From Aggregatilineales bacterium (GTDB lineage: Bacteria; Chloroflexota; Anaerolineae; Aggregatilineales; Phototrophicaceae), in assembly GCA_030834905.1 (NCBI GenBank), contig JAUQWZ010000046.1, forward strand, positions 62,001 through 126,000: DNA of 64,000 bases. Reading direction: 5' to 3'. Position 1 is the first letter of the stretch; the number at the start of each line of letters is the position of its first letter. A program made the position numbers and the translations under genes. This document shows, piece by piece, positions 43,010 to 51,453 of this stretch. The notes below the pieces were generated by a model. The model was not told where the DNA came from. It searched no databases and was given only the letters and a program-made list of their open reading frames with translations.

Positions 43010-44716
43010 CTAACGACCGCGCAGGCGCTGGTTCAGAAGCCGCAGCAGCCAGCGCAGTTCTTCAATGCGCAGCAGCATCGCCATGACCAGAAAAACGAGG
43101 CTGCTTATCCCTGCCCCAGCGCCGACGACCAGCGCTTCCTGCCACAGCATTTCGCCGCCAAAACGCTCCGTCAGGATAGGCAAGACCAGCAGCGCCGCGC
43201 CGCCCATGACCAGCGACGCCAGCGCTGTCTTGCCCAGGGTGACCAGAAACTGCTGGTCGCCATAGCCATTGATGCGCCTTCCGAGCAGATAGGACGAGAC
43301 GACGGCGTGAACGATATGTTTGATGCTGTCGGCAATCATCAGGCTGAACAAACCCGCCGTGGGAAACAGCACAATCGCCACTACCATATACACGATCAGG
43401 CTGAGCAAGCCGATCAAGGCGGGCGTGAGCGTATCCTGCCGGGCATAGAAGGCGTACACCAGCAGCAGATCAACCGCCGCAAACGGCAGCCCGAACAGAT
43501 ACAGCCGCAGCGCCGTCACGGTGATTGCCGTATCAACGGCAGTGAACTGTCCATGCTGGAACAGCAGCGCCACAATTGGCGTTGCCAGCACGTACAACCC
43601 GACAGTCGCGGGCAGGATCATCGTCGTGGTCAGCCGCAGCCCCAGACCGAGCGTGTCTTTGAAGGCGCGCCCGCCGGTCTTCTCGCGCGGCGCGGCTTCC
43701 GCGTCGGCAGTTGGCGCGTCGTTTTCGAGGCTGATCAGCACCGCCTGCCGCGAGAGCGTCGGCAGAATGGCGATACTAATGGCGGTGGCGACCAGCCCCT
43801 GCGGGAACTGGATCAGCGTCGTCGCCCAGGTGATATAGCCAAACGTGCCGACAATTCCGGTATTGCTGGCAAGGTTGTAGCTGAAAAGGCGCACGACCAG
43901 CGTATCAATGATCAGCGAAAACATCACCGGCGCATACAGCCGCATGACCTGACGCACTGCCGGGTGCCGCCAATCGAAGGTGAAATGCAGCCGAGCGCCG
44001 CGCAGCCCCGGAAGCATCAGCATCATCTGCACAAACGAGCCGACCAGCCAGCCCAACGCCGCCGACTGGATGCCCCAGGCAGGCGGCGCTTGCGTCCAGG
44101 TCACCATCCCGCCATCGATCATCACAACCACCTGCGCTGGCGGGGTGAGCAGCAGCGTCAGAACGGCGATGCTGCCGTTAAAGACCACGCCCGCGAAGGC
44201 GGGCAGCGTAAACGATCGCAGCGCATACAGCGCCCCGCTTAATACCGAGAACAAGCCCAGAAAAAGCAGCGCCGGCGCGGTCAGGCGCAGCAGGTACGCC
44301 GCCAGTTCGAGGGTGGCGGCATCGCGCCCGCTGCCCACCAGCGCCACCACCTGCGGCGCGAACGCCGTCAGCGCGAGGATCAGCGCCGCCATCAGCACCG
44401 TCACCAGGCTGCTGAAGACCGAAACCAACTGCCAGAGCGCCTTCTGCCCCTCGCGGGTGGCGACCTCGCTCAATACCGGAATGATGGCGCTGTTGACATG
44501 CCCGGCGATGAGCAGATCGTACAGGGTTTTGGGAACCAGCGTCGCCAGATAAAAGGCATCCGAAGCTCTGGATGCGCCAAACAGATTGGTGAGCACGACC
44601 TCGCGCGCCATCCCCAGCAGGCGGCTGGTAATGTTGCCCATCGCCAGCACGCCGGTTGCCTTCGCAACACCCGCGTTCGTCTCTGCCTGTGTCACGCCGA
44701 GTTCGGTGCTTGTCAA
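43010..44716 (-). CDS. murJ: Lipid II flippase MurJ
   Basis: 568 residues, about 14 membrane helices. MurJ/MviN signature at the N-terminus: NITSRLLGMAREVVLTNLFGAS and DAFYLATLVPKTLYDLL. MurJ flips lipid II for peptidoglycan synthesis and is usually essential. The start is TTG at 44716, with AAGGA eight bases upstream. Between the halves is a cytoplasmic loop rich in Ala and Glu (ENDAPTADAEAAPREKT), longer than in most homologues. It is transcribed alone, divergent from a lipoprotein gene. Confidence 0.94.
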   Translation of the reverse strand: MTSTELGVTQAETNAGVAKATGVLAMGNITSRLLGMAREVVLTNLFGASRASDAFYLATLVPKTLYDLLIAGHVNSAIIPVLSEVATREGQKALWQLVSVFSSLVTVLMAALILALTAFAPQVVALVGSGRDAATLELAAYLLRLTAPALLFLGLFSVLSGALYALRSFTLPAFAGVVFNGSIAVLTLLLTPPAQVVVMIDGGMVTWTQAPPAWGIQSAALGWLVGSFVQMMLMLPGLRGARLHFTFDWRHPAVRQVMRLYAPVMFSLIIDTLVVRLFSYNLASNTGIVGTFGYITWATTLIQFPQGLVATAISIAILPTLSRQAVLISLENDAPTADAEAAPREKTGGRAFKDTLGLGLRLTTTMILPATVGLYVLATPIVALLFQHGQFTAVDTAITVTALRLYLFGLPFAAVDLLLVYAFYARQDTLTPALIGLLSLIVYMVVAIVLFPTAGLFSLMIADSIKHIVHAVVSSYLLGRRINGYGDQQFLVTLGKTALASLVMGGAALLVLPILTERFGGEMLWQEALVVGAGAGISSLVFLVMAMLLRIEELRWLLRLLNQRLRGR

Positions 44717-44875
44717 TCTGGCAGTCCTTCATCGCGCATCAAGTCAGCCGGTAAGCATAGCACAGAGGTCTGTGACTGTTAATCTTTTGTTGCGATGTCC
44801 TGTCGTTACGTTTCAGATCGGCGCTTGTTGGACTACAATCGAATCTGGCGATGGTTGCGCACCGGAAGGTCCATA

Positions 44876-45667
44876 ATGGGGAAACCCGGCGGTCTACATC
44901 TGCTCTGCCTCCTGCTGATACTCCTGCCGCTGGCGGCATGTCGAATCACGGAAGCTCCGACTGCCAGCCCGCCGATACCGGAAGGGCTAATCCGGTGGGA
45001 GCGCAGCCCTGAAAGCATCGTCTTTCAGGCGGACGTGAGAGGCGGATCGGACGACATCAGCCGGTTGGGCGATATCCCCCTGTGTACCATCTATGGCGAT
45101 AACCGCATTGTCTGGGTGAACGAGCTGGATGCCTTCCACGTCGAAGTGCTCTATGACACCGTCTCCAACGCGGCGATCTATGATTTTGTGGCTTATCTGA
45201 CGGTTAACGAGCGCATTTATACTTACGCGGCGCTGGCAGATCCACAGCAGACCGCCGAGACAGCGCCGGTTGTCGAGACGGTGACGCTGAACGTCAACGA
45301 ACGGGAACACAGCGCCGACGGTTTCAGCGGCTGGGATGGCGGCTGGTTTTCACGCGTGCTGCGCGCCTGCCACCGCATCAGCCAGACGCCGATTTTGTTC
45401 GCGCCAACCGGCGGTTGGGTGACGGTTGAAGCCTCGGAGTATAATATCCAGGCACCCAACGTTAACTGGAGTCCGGGCGCTGCGCTCAACTTTGCCAATA
45501 TCGCCGCCAGTGGCGAGCCGCAGTGGGTGACCGGCGCGGACATCGTGACGCTGTGGAACTACCTGCATTCGATGCCTTCAAGCCTGCGCTTCTATCAGAA
45601 TGACGGCTATTATCGCGCGGCGCTGCAAATTCCAGGCGTCAGCCGAACATCACCGCCCGAACCTTAG
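44876..45667 (+). CDS. Predicted lipoprotein
   Basis: 263 residues from the ATG at 44876 (AAGG upstream). Signal peptide with lipobox LPLAAC. The mature part is mainly beta with a conserved-looking EWTV-free sequence and no motif I recognise; two cysteines (PLCTIYG, RACHRISQ) are present. It is followed after eight bases by a small membrane protein gene, so the two are likely an operon. Confidence 0.68.
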   Translation: MGKPGGLHLLCLLLILLPLAACRITEAPTASPPIPEGLIRWERSPESIVFQADVRGGSDDISRLGDIPLCTIYGDNRIVWVNELDAFHVEVLYDTVSNAAIYDFVAYLTVNERIYTYAALADPQQTAETAPVVETVTLNVNEREHSADGFSGWDGGWFSRVLRACHRISQTPILFAPTGGWVTVEASEYNIQAPNVNWSPGAALNFANIAASGEPQWVTGADIVTLWNYLHSMPSSLRFYQNDGYYRAALQIPGVSRTSPPEP

Positions 45668-45675
45668 GATCAATC

Positions 45676-46215
45676 ATGTCCGATCAGCCCGCACAACGTT
45701 CCTCGCAGCGGCTCGATCTCGCCGCCGCCCTGGGCTTCAGCGCCGAAGATCTGACCGCTAACCAGGCTGGTCGTCTGACCGGGGCGCAGCAGGAACGCAT
45801 CCGCCGCGCATCGCGCCGCTTTCTGCTGATTGGCGTCGCCGGAATCGTCGTCATTGGGCTGGGCGCGGCGGTGCTGATCTTCCTCGGTCAGCAGAATAAC
45901 TCGGCTGTCCTGTATCTGATCGGCTTAGTCCTGACCATCGTCAATGCCGCCATTGTCGGGCTGCTGGTGCAGAACTACCTGCGCGCCCAGAGCGATCTGG
46001 CACAGCCGCCGCGCGCCGAAAAAGGCATCATCAACCGGACGCTGCGCATCTCCGGGCGCACGCCGACCTATACCCTCAGAATTGGCGACCAGCAGATCAT
46101 CGTCAACAAGCCAACCTTCAACGCCTTCATCGACGGCGCGGTTTATACGCTCTACCGTTCCGCCGGATCGAAGGCGCTGCTGTCCGCCGAAATGATCGGC
46201 ATGGTGGACGACTAG
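45676..46215 (+). CDS. Small membrane protein with a cytoplasmic beta domain
   Basis: 179 residues. Helical N-terminus (1-48), two membrane helices (about 50-72 and 80-100) and a C-terminal soluble domain with ISGRTPTYTLRIGDQQIIVN and VYTLYRSAGSKALLSAE. The layout resembles small SHOCT/PH-like membrane proteins but no family is certain. Encoded just after the lipoprotein. Confidence 0.65.
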   Translation: MSDQPAQRSSQRLDLAAALGFSAEDLTANQAGRLTGAQQERIRRASRRFLLIGVAGIVVIGLGAAVLIFLGQQNNSAVLYLIGLVLTIVNAAIVGLLVQNYLRAQSDLAQPPRAEKGIINRTLRISGRTPTYTLRIGDQQIIVNKPTFNAFIDGAVYTLYRSAGSKALLSAEMIGMVDD

Positions 46216-46256
46216 GGACGCGCCAGCGACGATGCGGTTTTTGCGCCTTCCCCCGG

Positions 46257-46297
46257 CGGACACGACACAAACATTTGAAGAATGTACGTGTCGCTAC
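46257..46297 (+). repeat. Variant GGACACGAC hairpin between convergent genes
   Basis: CGACAC (46263-46268) and GTGTCG (46288-46293) enclose ACATT-tgaag-AATGT, with a 2x2 internal loop. The left end GGACACGACAC matches the dispersed family; here the loop was enlarged with paired bases. Confidence 0.55.
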
Positions 46298-46782
46298 TCG
46301 ATTTCTGCCAGCACCTGCCCCCGGCTTACGACGTCGCCCACGCCCGCCAGCAGCCGTTTGACCACGCCATCGGCGGGCGCGACCGCGCGAAGCTCCATCT
46401 TCATCGCTTCGAGAATCAGCAGCGCCTGCCCGCGCGTCACCGTATCGCCTTCAGCCACCAGCAGCTCGCGCACCTGCCCCGGCATCTGGGCGGTCACACC
46501 GCCGCCGCCACCGCTGGCACTCGAACGCCGGTTCCTGCGTTCCATTTCGCGGGTGAAGGTGTAGATTTCGCCCCGAAGATGAACCGAGCGCGACTCGCCA
46601 TCGTCGGCAACGCGGGCGGTCAAACGCTCGCCGTCCGGCGGGAATGCCAGCGCCCACCCCTGTTCAACGGCTTCGGCGGAAAAGGTGTAGACGCGCTCGC
46701 CAACCGTGGCGCGAAACGTCCCATCGGCTCGCTGTTCCAGCCGAACGGTGATGCGTTGGTCGCTGCTGTGATAGGTAAACAT
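46294..46782 (-). CDS. Biotin carboxyl carrier protein
   Basis: 162 residues. The C-terminal biotinyl domain (about 95-162) has EAMKME with the biotin-accepting K128, and a GVVKRLLAGVGDVVSRGQVL lobe. The N-terminal 90 residues form a beta-rich domain with an Arg-rich stretch that links to a Gly loop, as seen in carrier subunits of acyl-CoA carboxylases. Its start overlaps the stop of the biotin carboxylase gene (TGATG), so the subunits are made together. The carboxyltransferase subunit is not in the window. Confidence 0.9.
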   Translation of the reverse strand: MFTYHSSDQRITVRLEQRADGTFRATVGERVYTFSAEAVEQGWALAFPPDGERLTARVADDGESRSVHLRGEIYTFTREMERRNRRSSASGGGGGVTAQMPGQVRELLVAEGDTVTRGQALLILEAMKMELRAVAPADGVVKRLLAGVGDVVSRGQVLAEIE

Positions 46783-48284
46783 CAGCCAGTTCCCATCCTG
46801 AAGTGGTCGCTCTGTGACCAGGGATCGTGAGCCGCGCCGCTGTCGCTCGCATTGGATGGAGCGCGAGTCCGCGCCGCGTGGAAATCGTGCAGCGCCGCCG
46901 CGATCAGCGCTTCGTCCGGCGGGGCTGGCGCGTCGGCTCTGAATTCGTCCAGATGGCGCTCAATAAAACTGGTATCGACTTCGCCCGCCTGAAAGACCGG
47001 ATGGCTGATCAGCCAGCGCAGAAAGCGCAGGTTGGTCGCCGTACCGAGGATGACGGTATCCCGCAGCGCCGCGTCCATGCGCCGCAGCGCCCCCTGACGG
47101 GTCATGTCATGGACGATGATCTTGGCGATCAGCGGGTCGTAATACCGGGTGATTTCATCGCCGGTTCCCACGCCCGAATCGACACGGATACCCGGTGCTT
47201 CGGGCGGCAGGAACAGCCGCAGCGCGCCCACCGACGGCAAAAAACCGCTGTCGGGGTCTTCCGCGTAGACGCGACATTCGACGGCGTGCCCGCGTTGATG
47301 AAGGTCTGCCTGCGTGAACGGCAGCGGCTCGCCGCTGGCAATGGCAAACTGCTGCCTGACCAGATCGACTCCGGTCACCATCTCGGTGACGGGATGCTCG
47401 ACCTGAAGACGGGTGTTCATCTCCAGAAAGTAGAACTGACCGTCCGGCGCGAGAATGAACTCAACCGTTCCGGCGTTGACGTAGCCAACGGCTCGCGCCG
47501 CTTCCACCGCCGCCGCGCCGATGCGCGCCCGCGTTTCGTCGTTCAGGCGCGGCGAAGGCGATTCCTCGATGACTTTCTGATGGCGGCGCTGAGCGCTGCA
47601 TTCGCGCTCGAACAGGTGGACGATATGGTTGTGCTGATCCGCCAGCACCTGCACTTCAACGTGCCGGGCGCGTTCGATGAACCGTTCGAGAAACAGCCGC
47701 CCATCGCCAAAAGCGTGCTGCGCCTCGCGCCGCGCCGCGCCGAGCGCGTCCGGCAGGTCTGCCCGCTGCTGAACGACGCGAATACCCTTGCCGCCGCCGC
47801 CGCCCGCCGCTTTGACCATCACCGGATAGCCGATGCGATCAGCCGCCGCCTGAAATGCCTCATCCGCCGCGTCGTCCGACTGGAAACCGGGCACCAGCGG
47901 CACGTCTGCCGCCTGCATTATCGCTCTGGCGTCGGTCTTTACGCCCATCAGCCGGATCGCCTCTGGCGAAGGTCCAATCCACGTCAGCCCAGCGTCGATG
48001 ACCGCCTGAGCGAAGCTTTCGGCTTCCGAGAGAAAGCCGTAGCCCGGATGCACGCAGTCGCAGCCCGCCCGCGCCGCCGCATCAAGCAGGCGATCTATCC
48101 GCAGGTAGCTGTCGGCGGGCGCTGCGCCGCCAATGAGAAAGGCGGCGTCCGCCATCCGCACATGGCGGGCATGAGCGTCAGCTTCCGAGTAGACGGCGAC
48201 AGCGCGTATTCCCAGTTCACGGCAGGCGCGGATGATCCGCACCGCGATTTCACCCCGATTGGCAATCAGGCAGCACGTCAGCAT
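46782..48284 (-). CDS. Biotin carboxylase subunit of an acyl-CoA carboxylase
   Basis: 500 residues, ATP-grasp enzyme that carboxylates biotin. It starts CCLIANRGEIAVRIIRACRELG split at the conserved IANRGEIA, with HPGYGFLSE, the Gly-rich loop AGGGGGKGIRVV, and EMNTRLQVEHPVTEMVTG near the active site. The C-terminal 60 residues (Ala/Asp/Ser-rich) extend beyond AccC. Such BC plus separate carrier pairs feed methylcrotonyl-, propionyl- or acetyl-CoA carboxylases; which one cannot be decided here because the carboxyltransferase is missing. Confidence 0.92.
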   Translation of the reverse strand: MLTCCLIANRGEIAVRIIRACRELGIRAVAVYSEADAHARHVRMADAAFLIGGAAPADSYLRIDRLLDAAARAGCDCVHPGYGFLSEAESFAQAVIDAGLTWIGPSPEAIRLMGVKTDARAIMQAADVPLVPGFQSDDAADEAFQAAADRIGYPVMVKAAGGGGGKGIRVVQQRADLPDALGAARREAQHAFGDGRLFLERFIERARHVEVQVLADQHNHIVHLFERECSAQRRHQKVIEESPSPRLNDETRARIGAAAVEAARAVGYVNAGTVEFILAPDGQFYFLEMNTRLQVEHPVTEMVTGVDLVRQQFAIASGEPLPFTQADLHQRGHAVECRVYAEDPDSGFLPSVGALRLFLPPEAPGIRVDSGVGTGDEITRYYDPLIAKIIVHDMTRQGALRRMDAALRDTVILGTATNLRFLRWLISHPVFQAGEVDTSFIERHLDEFRADAPAPPDEALIAAALHDFHAARTRAPSNASDSGAAHDPWSQSDHFRMGTG

Positions 48285-48337
48285 TGGTTTACTTTCAGGT
48301 CAGCACTATTTCAGTATCGAGTGTAGCACAAACTCGG

Positions 48338-48562
48338 CTAAATCATCGGCGGCAGCGGCGTGGGGGGTAATGGTGGGGGCGGCTGGATAAACAGCCCTTG
48401 CAGCGAATAGGCGAGGAAGGCGATCAGCGTGATGAGGATGATGATGGTCAGAATGACGCGGCGGGCTGTCCAGAACGGTTCGCGCTCAGGCGCTTCGGAG
48501 TTGTCCTCAATGCCGCCTTCGAGGATGTCCTGATAGTCGTCAGCATAAGACTCATCATCCAT
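48338..48562 (-). CDS. Small single-pass membrane protein
   Basis: 74 residues from the ATG at 48562. Acidic N-terminus (DDESYADDYQDILEGGIED), one membrane helix (about 33-53) and a Pro-rich tail (PPPPLPPTPLPP). No family is recognised. It lies just after the sdh terminator and 53 bases before the biotin carboxylase start on the same strand. Confidence 0.55.
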   Translation of the reverse strand: MDDESYADDYQDILEGGIEDNSEAPEREPFWTARRVILTIIILITLIAFLAYSLQGLFIQPPPPLPPTPLPPMI

Positions 48563-48574
48563 CCGAGACGTCCG

Positions 48575-48606
48575 TAAAAAAACGGGGCGGCTTGAATACC
48601 GCCCCG
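48575..48606 (-). terminator. Rho-independent terminator of the sdh operon
   Basis: On the leftward strand CGGGGCGG and CCGCCCCG form an 8-bp stem followed by seven T. It is 13 bases downstream of the sdhB stop. Confidence 0.88.
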
Positions 48607-48618
48607 ATGCTGTCTGTC

Positions 48619-49380
48619 TCATGAGTTGGACGAGGCAACCGGTCCGACGCTTTCTTCGATGATTCCTTCAGGTGAGCCGCTGCGGATCGCCAGCTTCACC
48701 TCGCCGATGGCGCGCGTCACCTGGATTCCACGCGGGCAGGCGGGCGTGCAGTTGTAGATAGTGCGGCAGCGCCAGACGCCGTTCGGTTCGCCGAGGACTT
48801 CCAGCCGTTCCTGCGCCCCTTCATCGCGGGAATCGAAGATGAAGCGGTGCGCCTGCACAATCGCCGCCGGACCCACATACTGCCCATTCGCCCAGTAGCT
48901 GGGGCATGAGGTCGTGCAGGCGGCGCAGAGGATGCACTTGGTCGTATCGTCAAACTTCTCGCGGTCTTCCTGGCTTTGCCGCCGTTCGCGCCCATCGGCA
49001 GGCACCGGGCTGTCGTTGATGAAATAGGGCATGACCGCGCGGTAGTTGGCGAAGAAGGGTTCCATATCGACCACCAGGTCTTTCAGGACGGGCAGCCCGA
49101 TGAGTGGCTCGACCTGAATCCGGTTCCCCACATCCCGCGCCAGCACCTTACACGCCAGCCGGTTGACGCCGTTGATGCGCATCGCATCCGAGCCGCACAC
49201 GCCGTGAGCGCAGGCGCGCCGCAGCGTCAGCGTGCCGTCCTGCTCCCACTTGATACGGTGCATCAGCTCAAGCACGCGATCCGTCTCTTCAACGTCGGTT
49301 AGATGGAATTCCTGCCAGTAAGGCTTGTTCTTACCGGGTATTTCCGGGTTAAATCGTCGAATTCTAAAGGTTACATCCAT
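48619..49380 (-). CDS. sdhB: Succinate dehydrogenase iron-sulfur subunit
   Basis: 253 residues. The [2Fe-2S] site is C57, C62, D65 and C77, with Asp at the third place as in E. coli. C149, C152, C155 and C215 hold the [4Fe-4S] cluster and C159, C205 and C211 the [3Fe-4S] cluster. It carries electrons from FAD in SdhA to quinone at the membrane anchor. Last gene of the sdhC-sdhA-sdhB operon; a strong terminator follows. The 140-bp gap to sdhA is filled by an imperfect inverted repeat. Confidence 0.97.
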   Translation of the reverse strand: MDVTFRIRRFNPEIPGKNKPYWQEFHLTDVEETDRVLELMHRIKWEQDGTLTLRRACAHGVCGSDAMRINGVNRLACKVLARDVGNRIQVEPLIGLPVLKDLVVDMEPFFANYRAVMPYFINDSPVPADGRERRQSQEDREKFDDTTKCILCAACTTSCPSYWANGQYVGPAAIVQAHRFIFDSRDEGAQERLEVLGEPNGVWRCRTIYNCTPACPRGIQVTRAIGEVKLAIRSGSPEGIIEESVGPVASSNS

Positions 49381-49412
49381 AATTCACGCAGTCCTGTCTA
49401 CTATAAAAGCGA

Positions 49413-49518
49413 GTACTGAGTACCAAGTACTGAGTGGAAAGTAGAAAGTTCAAAGTGGAAAGGCTTATCTCACTTTTGACTTTGCACTTTCTACTTTCTG
49501 CTTCTTTTCCTCAGTACT
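49413..49518 (-). repeat. Imperfect inverted repeat of simple words between sdhA and sdhB
   Basis: AGTACTGAG at 49426-49434 (and a direct copy at 49413) faces CTCAGTACT at 49510-49518. Inside, GGAAAGTAGAAAGT faces ACTTTCTACTTTC. Similar ACTTTC/CAACTT words occur around 19400, 20400-20490 and 21530. Confidence 0.55.
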
Positions 49519-49520
49519 GT

Positions 49521-51347
49521 CTAATACACTCTTTCTTTCGGCTTGAAGCGCTCGTCGTGTTCCGACAGCGACAGATCGACTTTCTTCTTCAGGTTGATCT
49601 CAGGTTCGATGGTTGTGCTGCCATAGGGTCCAGCGGCGTCGTTCGCCGTCACCAGCGTATGAACCAGCCAGTTGGCGTCGTCGCGCTGCTTGTAGTCGTC
49701 GCGGCTGTGCCCGCCCCGGCTCTCGGTGCGCGTCATGGCGGAGATCGTCGTCGCTTCAGCGAGATCGAGCAGGCAGCCAAGCTCCCAGGCTTCCAGCAGG
49801 TCGGTGTTAAATTTGTAGCCTTTGTCGTCAATGGTAATGTCGTTCCGGTAGCGCTCCTTCAACTCGCGCACGACGTCCAGGGCGTCCTTCATGCCCGATT
49901 CATGGCGGAAGACGCTGACGTTTTCCATCATCGTCTGCTGCATGGACTGGCGCAGCACGCCAGGGCGCGTCTTGCCGGTGCTTTCGCGGATGCGCTTCAT
50001 CTCGGCTTCAATCTCGGCGGCTGGATTCGGCGGCAGCGGCACAAAATCTGTTTGTTTGGCATACTCGCCCATGTGCTTGCCACCGCGCCGACCAAACACA
50101 ATCAGGTCAACCAGCGAATTCGTGCCGAGACGGTTCGCGCCGTGTACCGAAACGCAGGCGACTTCGCCCGCTGCATACAAGCCGGGCAGCACCGTCCAGT
50201 TTTCGTCAATGACGACTTCGGCGTCCACATTGGTGGGAATACCGCCCATAGCGTAGTGCGCCGTCGGCTGGATCGGCATCGGCTCCTTCACCGGATCGAC
50301 GCCGAGATAGGTGCGGCAGAAATCGAGGATATCGGGCAGCTTCTTTTCGATATATTCGCCGTCAATACGGCGCGTCTCGCCCGCCTCTGCCAGATAGCGG
50401 TTGACCGTCTCCGGCGTCACGTCGAGGTAGACGTAGTCCTTGCCCTTGATACCGTTCCCCTTTTGCACTTCAAGGAAGATCGCCCGGCTGACTACGTCAC
50501 GGCTGGCAAGGTCTTTGATGCTTGGCGCGTACTTCTCCATGAAACGCTCGCCGCGCCCGTTGATCAATACGCCGCCTTCGCCGCGCACGCCCTCGGTGAT
50601 GAGGATGCCCATCTTATAAATGCCGGTGGGATGAAACTGGAAGAATTCCAGGTCTTGCAGCGGAATGCCCCGGCGGTAGATCGCCGCCGCGCCGTCGCCC
50701 GTCAGGCTGTGGGCGTTGCTCGTCACCGACCACACGCGCCCCCACCCACCGGTAGCAAACAGCGTCGCCTTGCTGTGGAAGATGTGCATCTCGCCGGTGC
50801 CAAGCTCCAGCGCGACAACGCCGCAGACCGCGCCCTGATTCTTGATCACGTCCACGACGTGATACTCGTCAAAGAACATGACGTTGTGCTTGATGCACTG
50901 CTGGTACAGCGTCTGCAAAATCATGTGCCCGGTGCGGTCAGCGGCATGGCAGGCGCGGCGCACCGGCTTTTCGCCAAAATTGCTGGTATGCCCGCCAAAG
51001 CGCCGCTGGCTGATGCGCCCGTCATCCGTCCGGTCAAACGGCAGTCCCATGTGCTCCAGCTCGATGACCGCGTCAATCGCTTCATCTGCCAGCACTTTGG
51101 CGGCGTTCTGGTCGGTCAGATAGTCACCACCCTTGACGGTGTCATAGGCGTGCCACAGCGGACTATCTTCTTCGAGATTACCCAACGCCGCGCCGATACC
51201 ACCTTGCGCCGTTCCGGTATGGCTGCGCGTGGGGTAAAGCTTGCTGACAACGGCGACGCTGGCGCCAGTTTTGGTCGCGTAGAGCGCAGCCATGAGACCA
51301 GCGCCACCCGCGCCGACCACCACAGCGTCATACTGATGTATTTTCAT
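49521..51347 (-). CDS. sdhA: Succinate dehydrogenase flavoprotein subunit
   Basis: 608 residues from the ATG at 51347, the third of three tandem ATG codons, which has GAGG at proper distance. FAD binding at VVVGAGGAGLMAALYA; the flavin-histidine is in TRSHTGTAQGG; the active-site set includes HPTGIY, GRGERFMEKYAP and the HAMGGI-like HYAMGGIPTNVDAE. It oxidises succinate to fumarate in the citric-acid cycle, or the reverse in anaerobic conditions. It sits between the fused anchor gene and sdhB. Confidence 0.97.
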   Translation of the reverse strand: MKIHQYDAVVVGAGGAGLMAALYATKTGASVAVVSKLYPTRSHTGTAQGGIGAALGNLEEDSPLWHAYDTVKGGDYLTDQNAAKVLADEAIDAVIELEHMGLPFDRTDDGRISQRRFGGHTSNFGEKPVRRACHAADRTGHMILQTLYQQCIKHNVMFFDEYHVVDVIKNQGAVCGVVALELGTGEMHIFHSKATLFATGGWGRVWSVTSNAHSLTGDGAAAIYRRGIPLQDLEFFQFHPTGIYKMGILITEGVRGEGGVLINGRGERFMEKYAPSIKDLASRDVVSRAIFLEVQKGNGIKGKDYVYLDVTPETVNRYLAEAGETRRIDGEYIEKKLPDILDFCRTYLGVDPVKEPMPIQPTAHYAMGGIPTNVDAEVVIDENWTVLPGLYAAGEVACVSVHGANRLGTNSLVDLIVFGRRGGKHMGEYAKQTDFVPLPPNPAAEIEAEMKRIRESTGKTRPGVLRQSMQQTMMENVSVFRHESGMKDALDVVRELKERYRNDITIDDKGYKFNTDLLEAWELGCLLDLAEATTISAMTRTESRGGHSRDDYKQRDDANWLVHTLVTANDAAGPYGSTTIEPEINLKKKVDLSLSEHDERFKPKERVY

Positions 51348-51453
51348 CATCATCCTCAAAAACAACTGTTAGTAACAGTGTTACCACAAGCCGGTAAATG
51401 CCTGTCGCCATAAACGACAAAGGGGCGCGCGCTGCACCCCCGGATAAATCTAC

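Noticed and set aside
42975..43020. tRNA-like T-loop sequence GGGTTCGAGTGCC
   Set aside because: No matching acceptor, D or anticodon stems could be drawn around it.
46827..48326. 499-codon open frame on the plus strand
   Set aside because: Antisense to the biotin carboxylase gene; Arg-rich low-complexity translation without motifs.
49434..51413. 659-codon open frame on the plus strand
   Set aside because: It is the antisense frame of sdhA, produced by GC-rich codon bias; the opposite strand has a complete, motif-rich gene.
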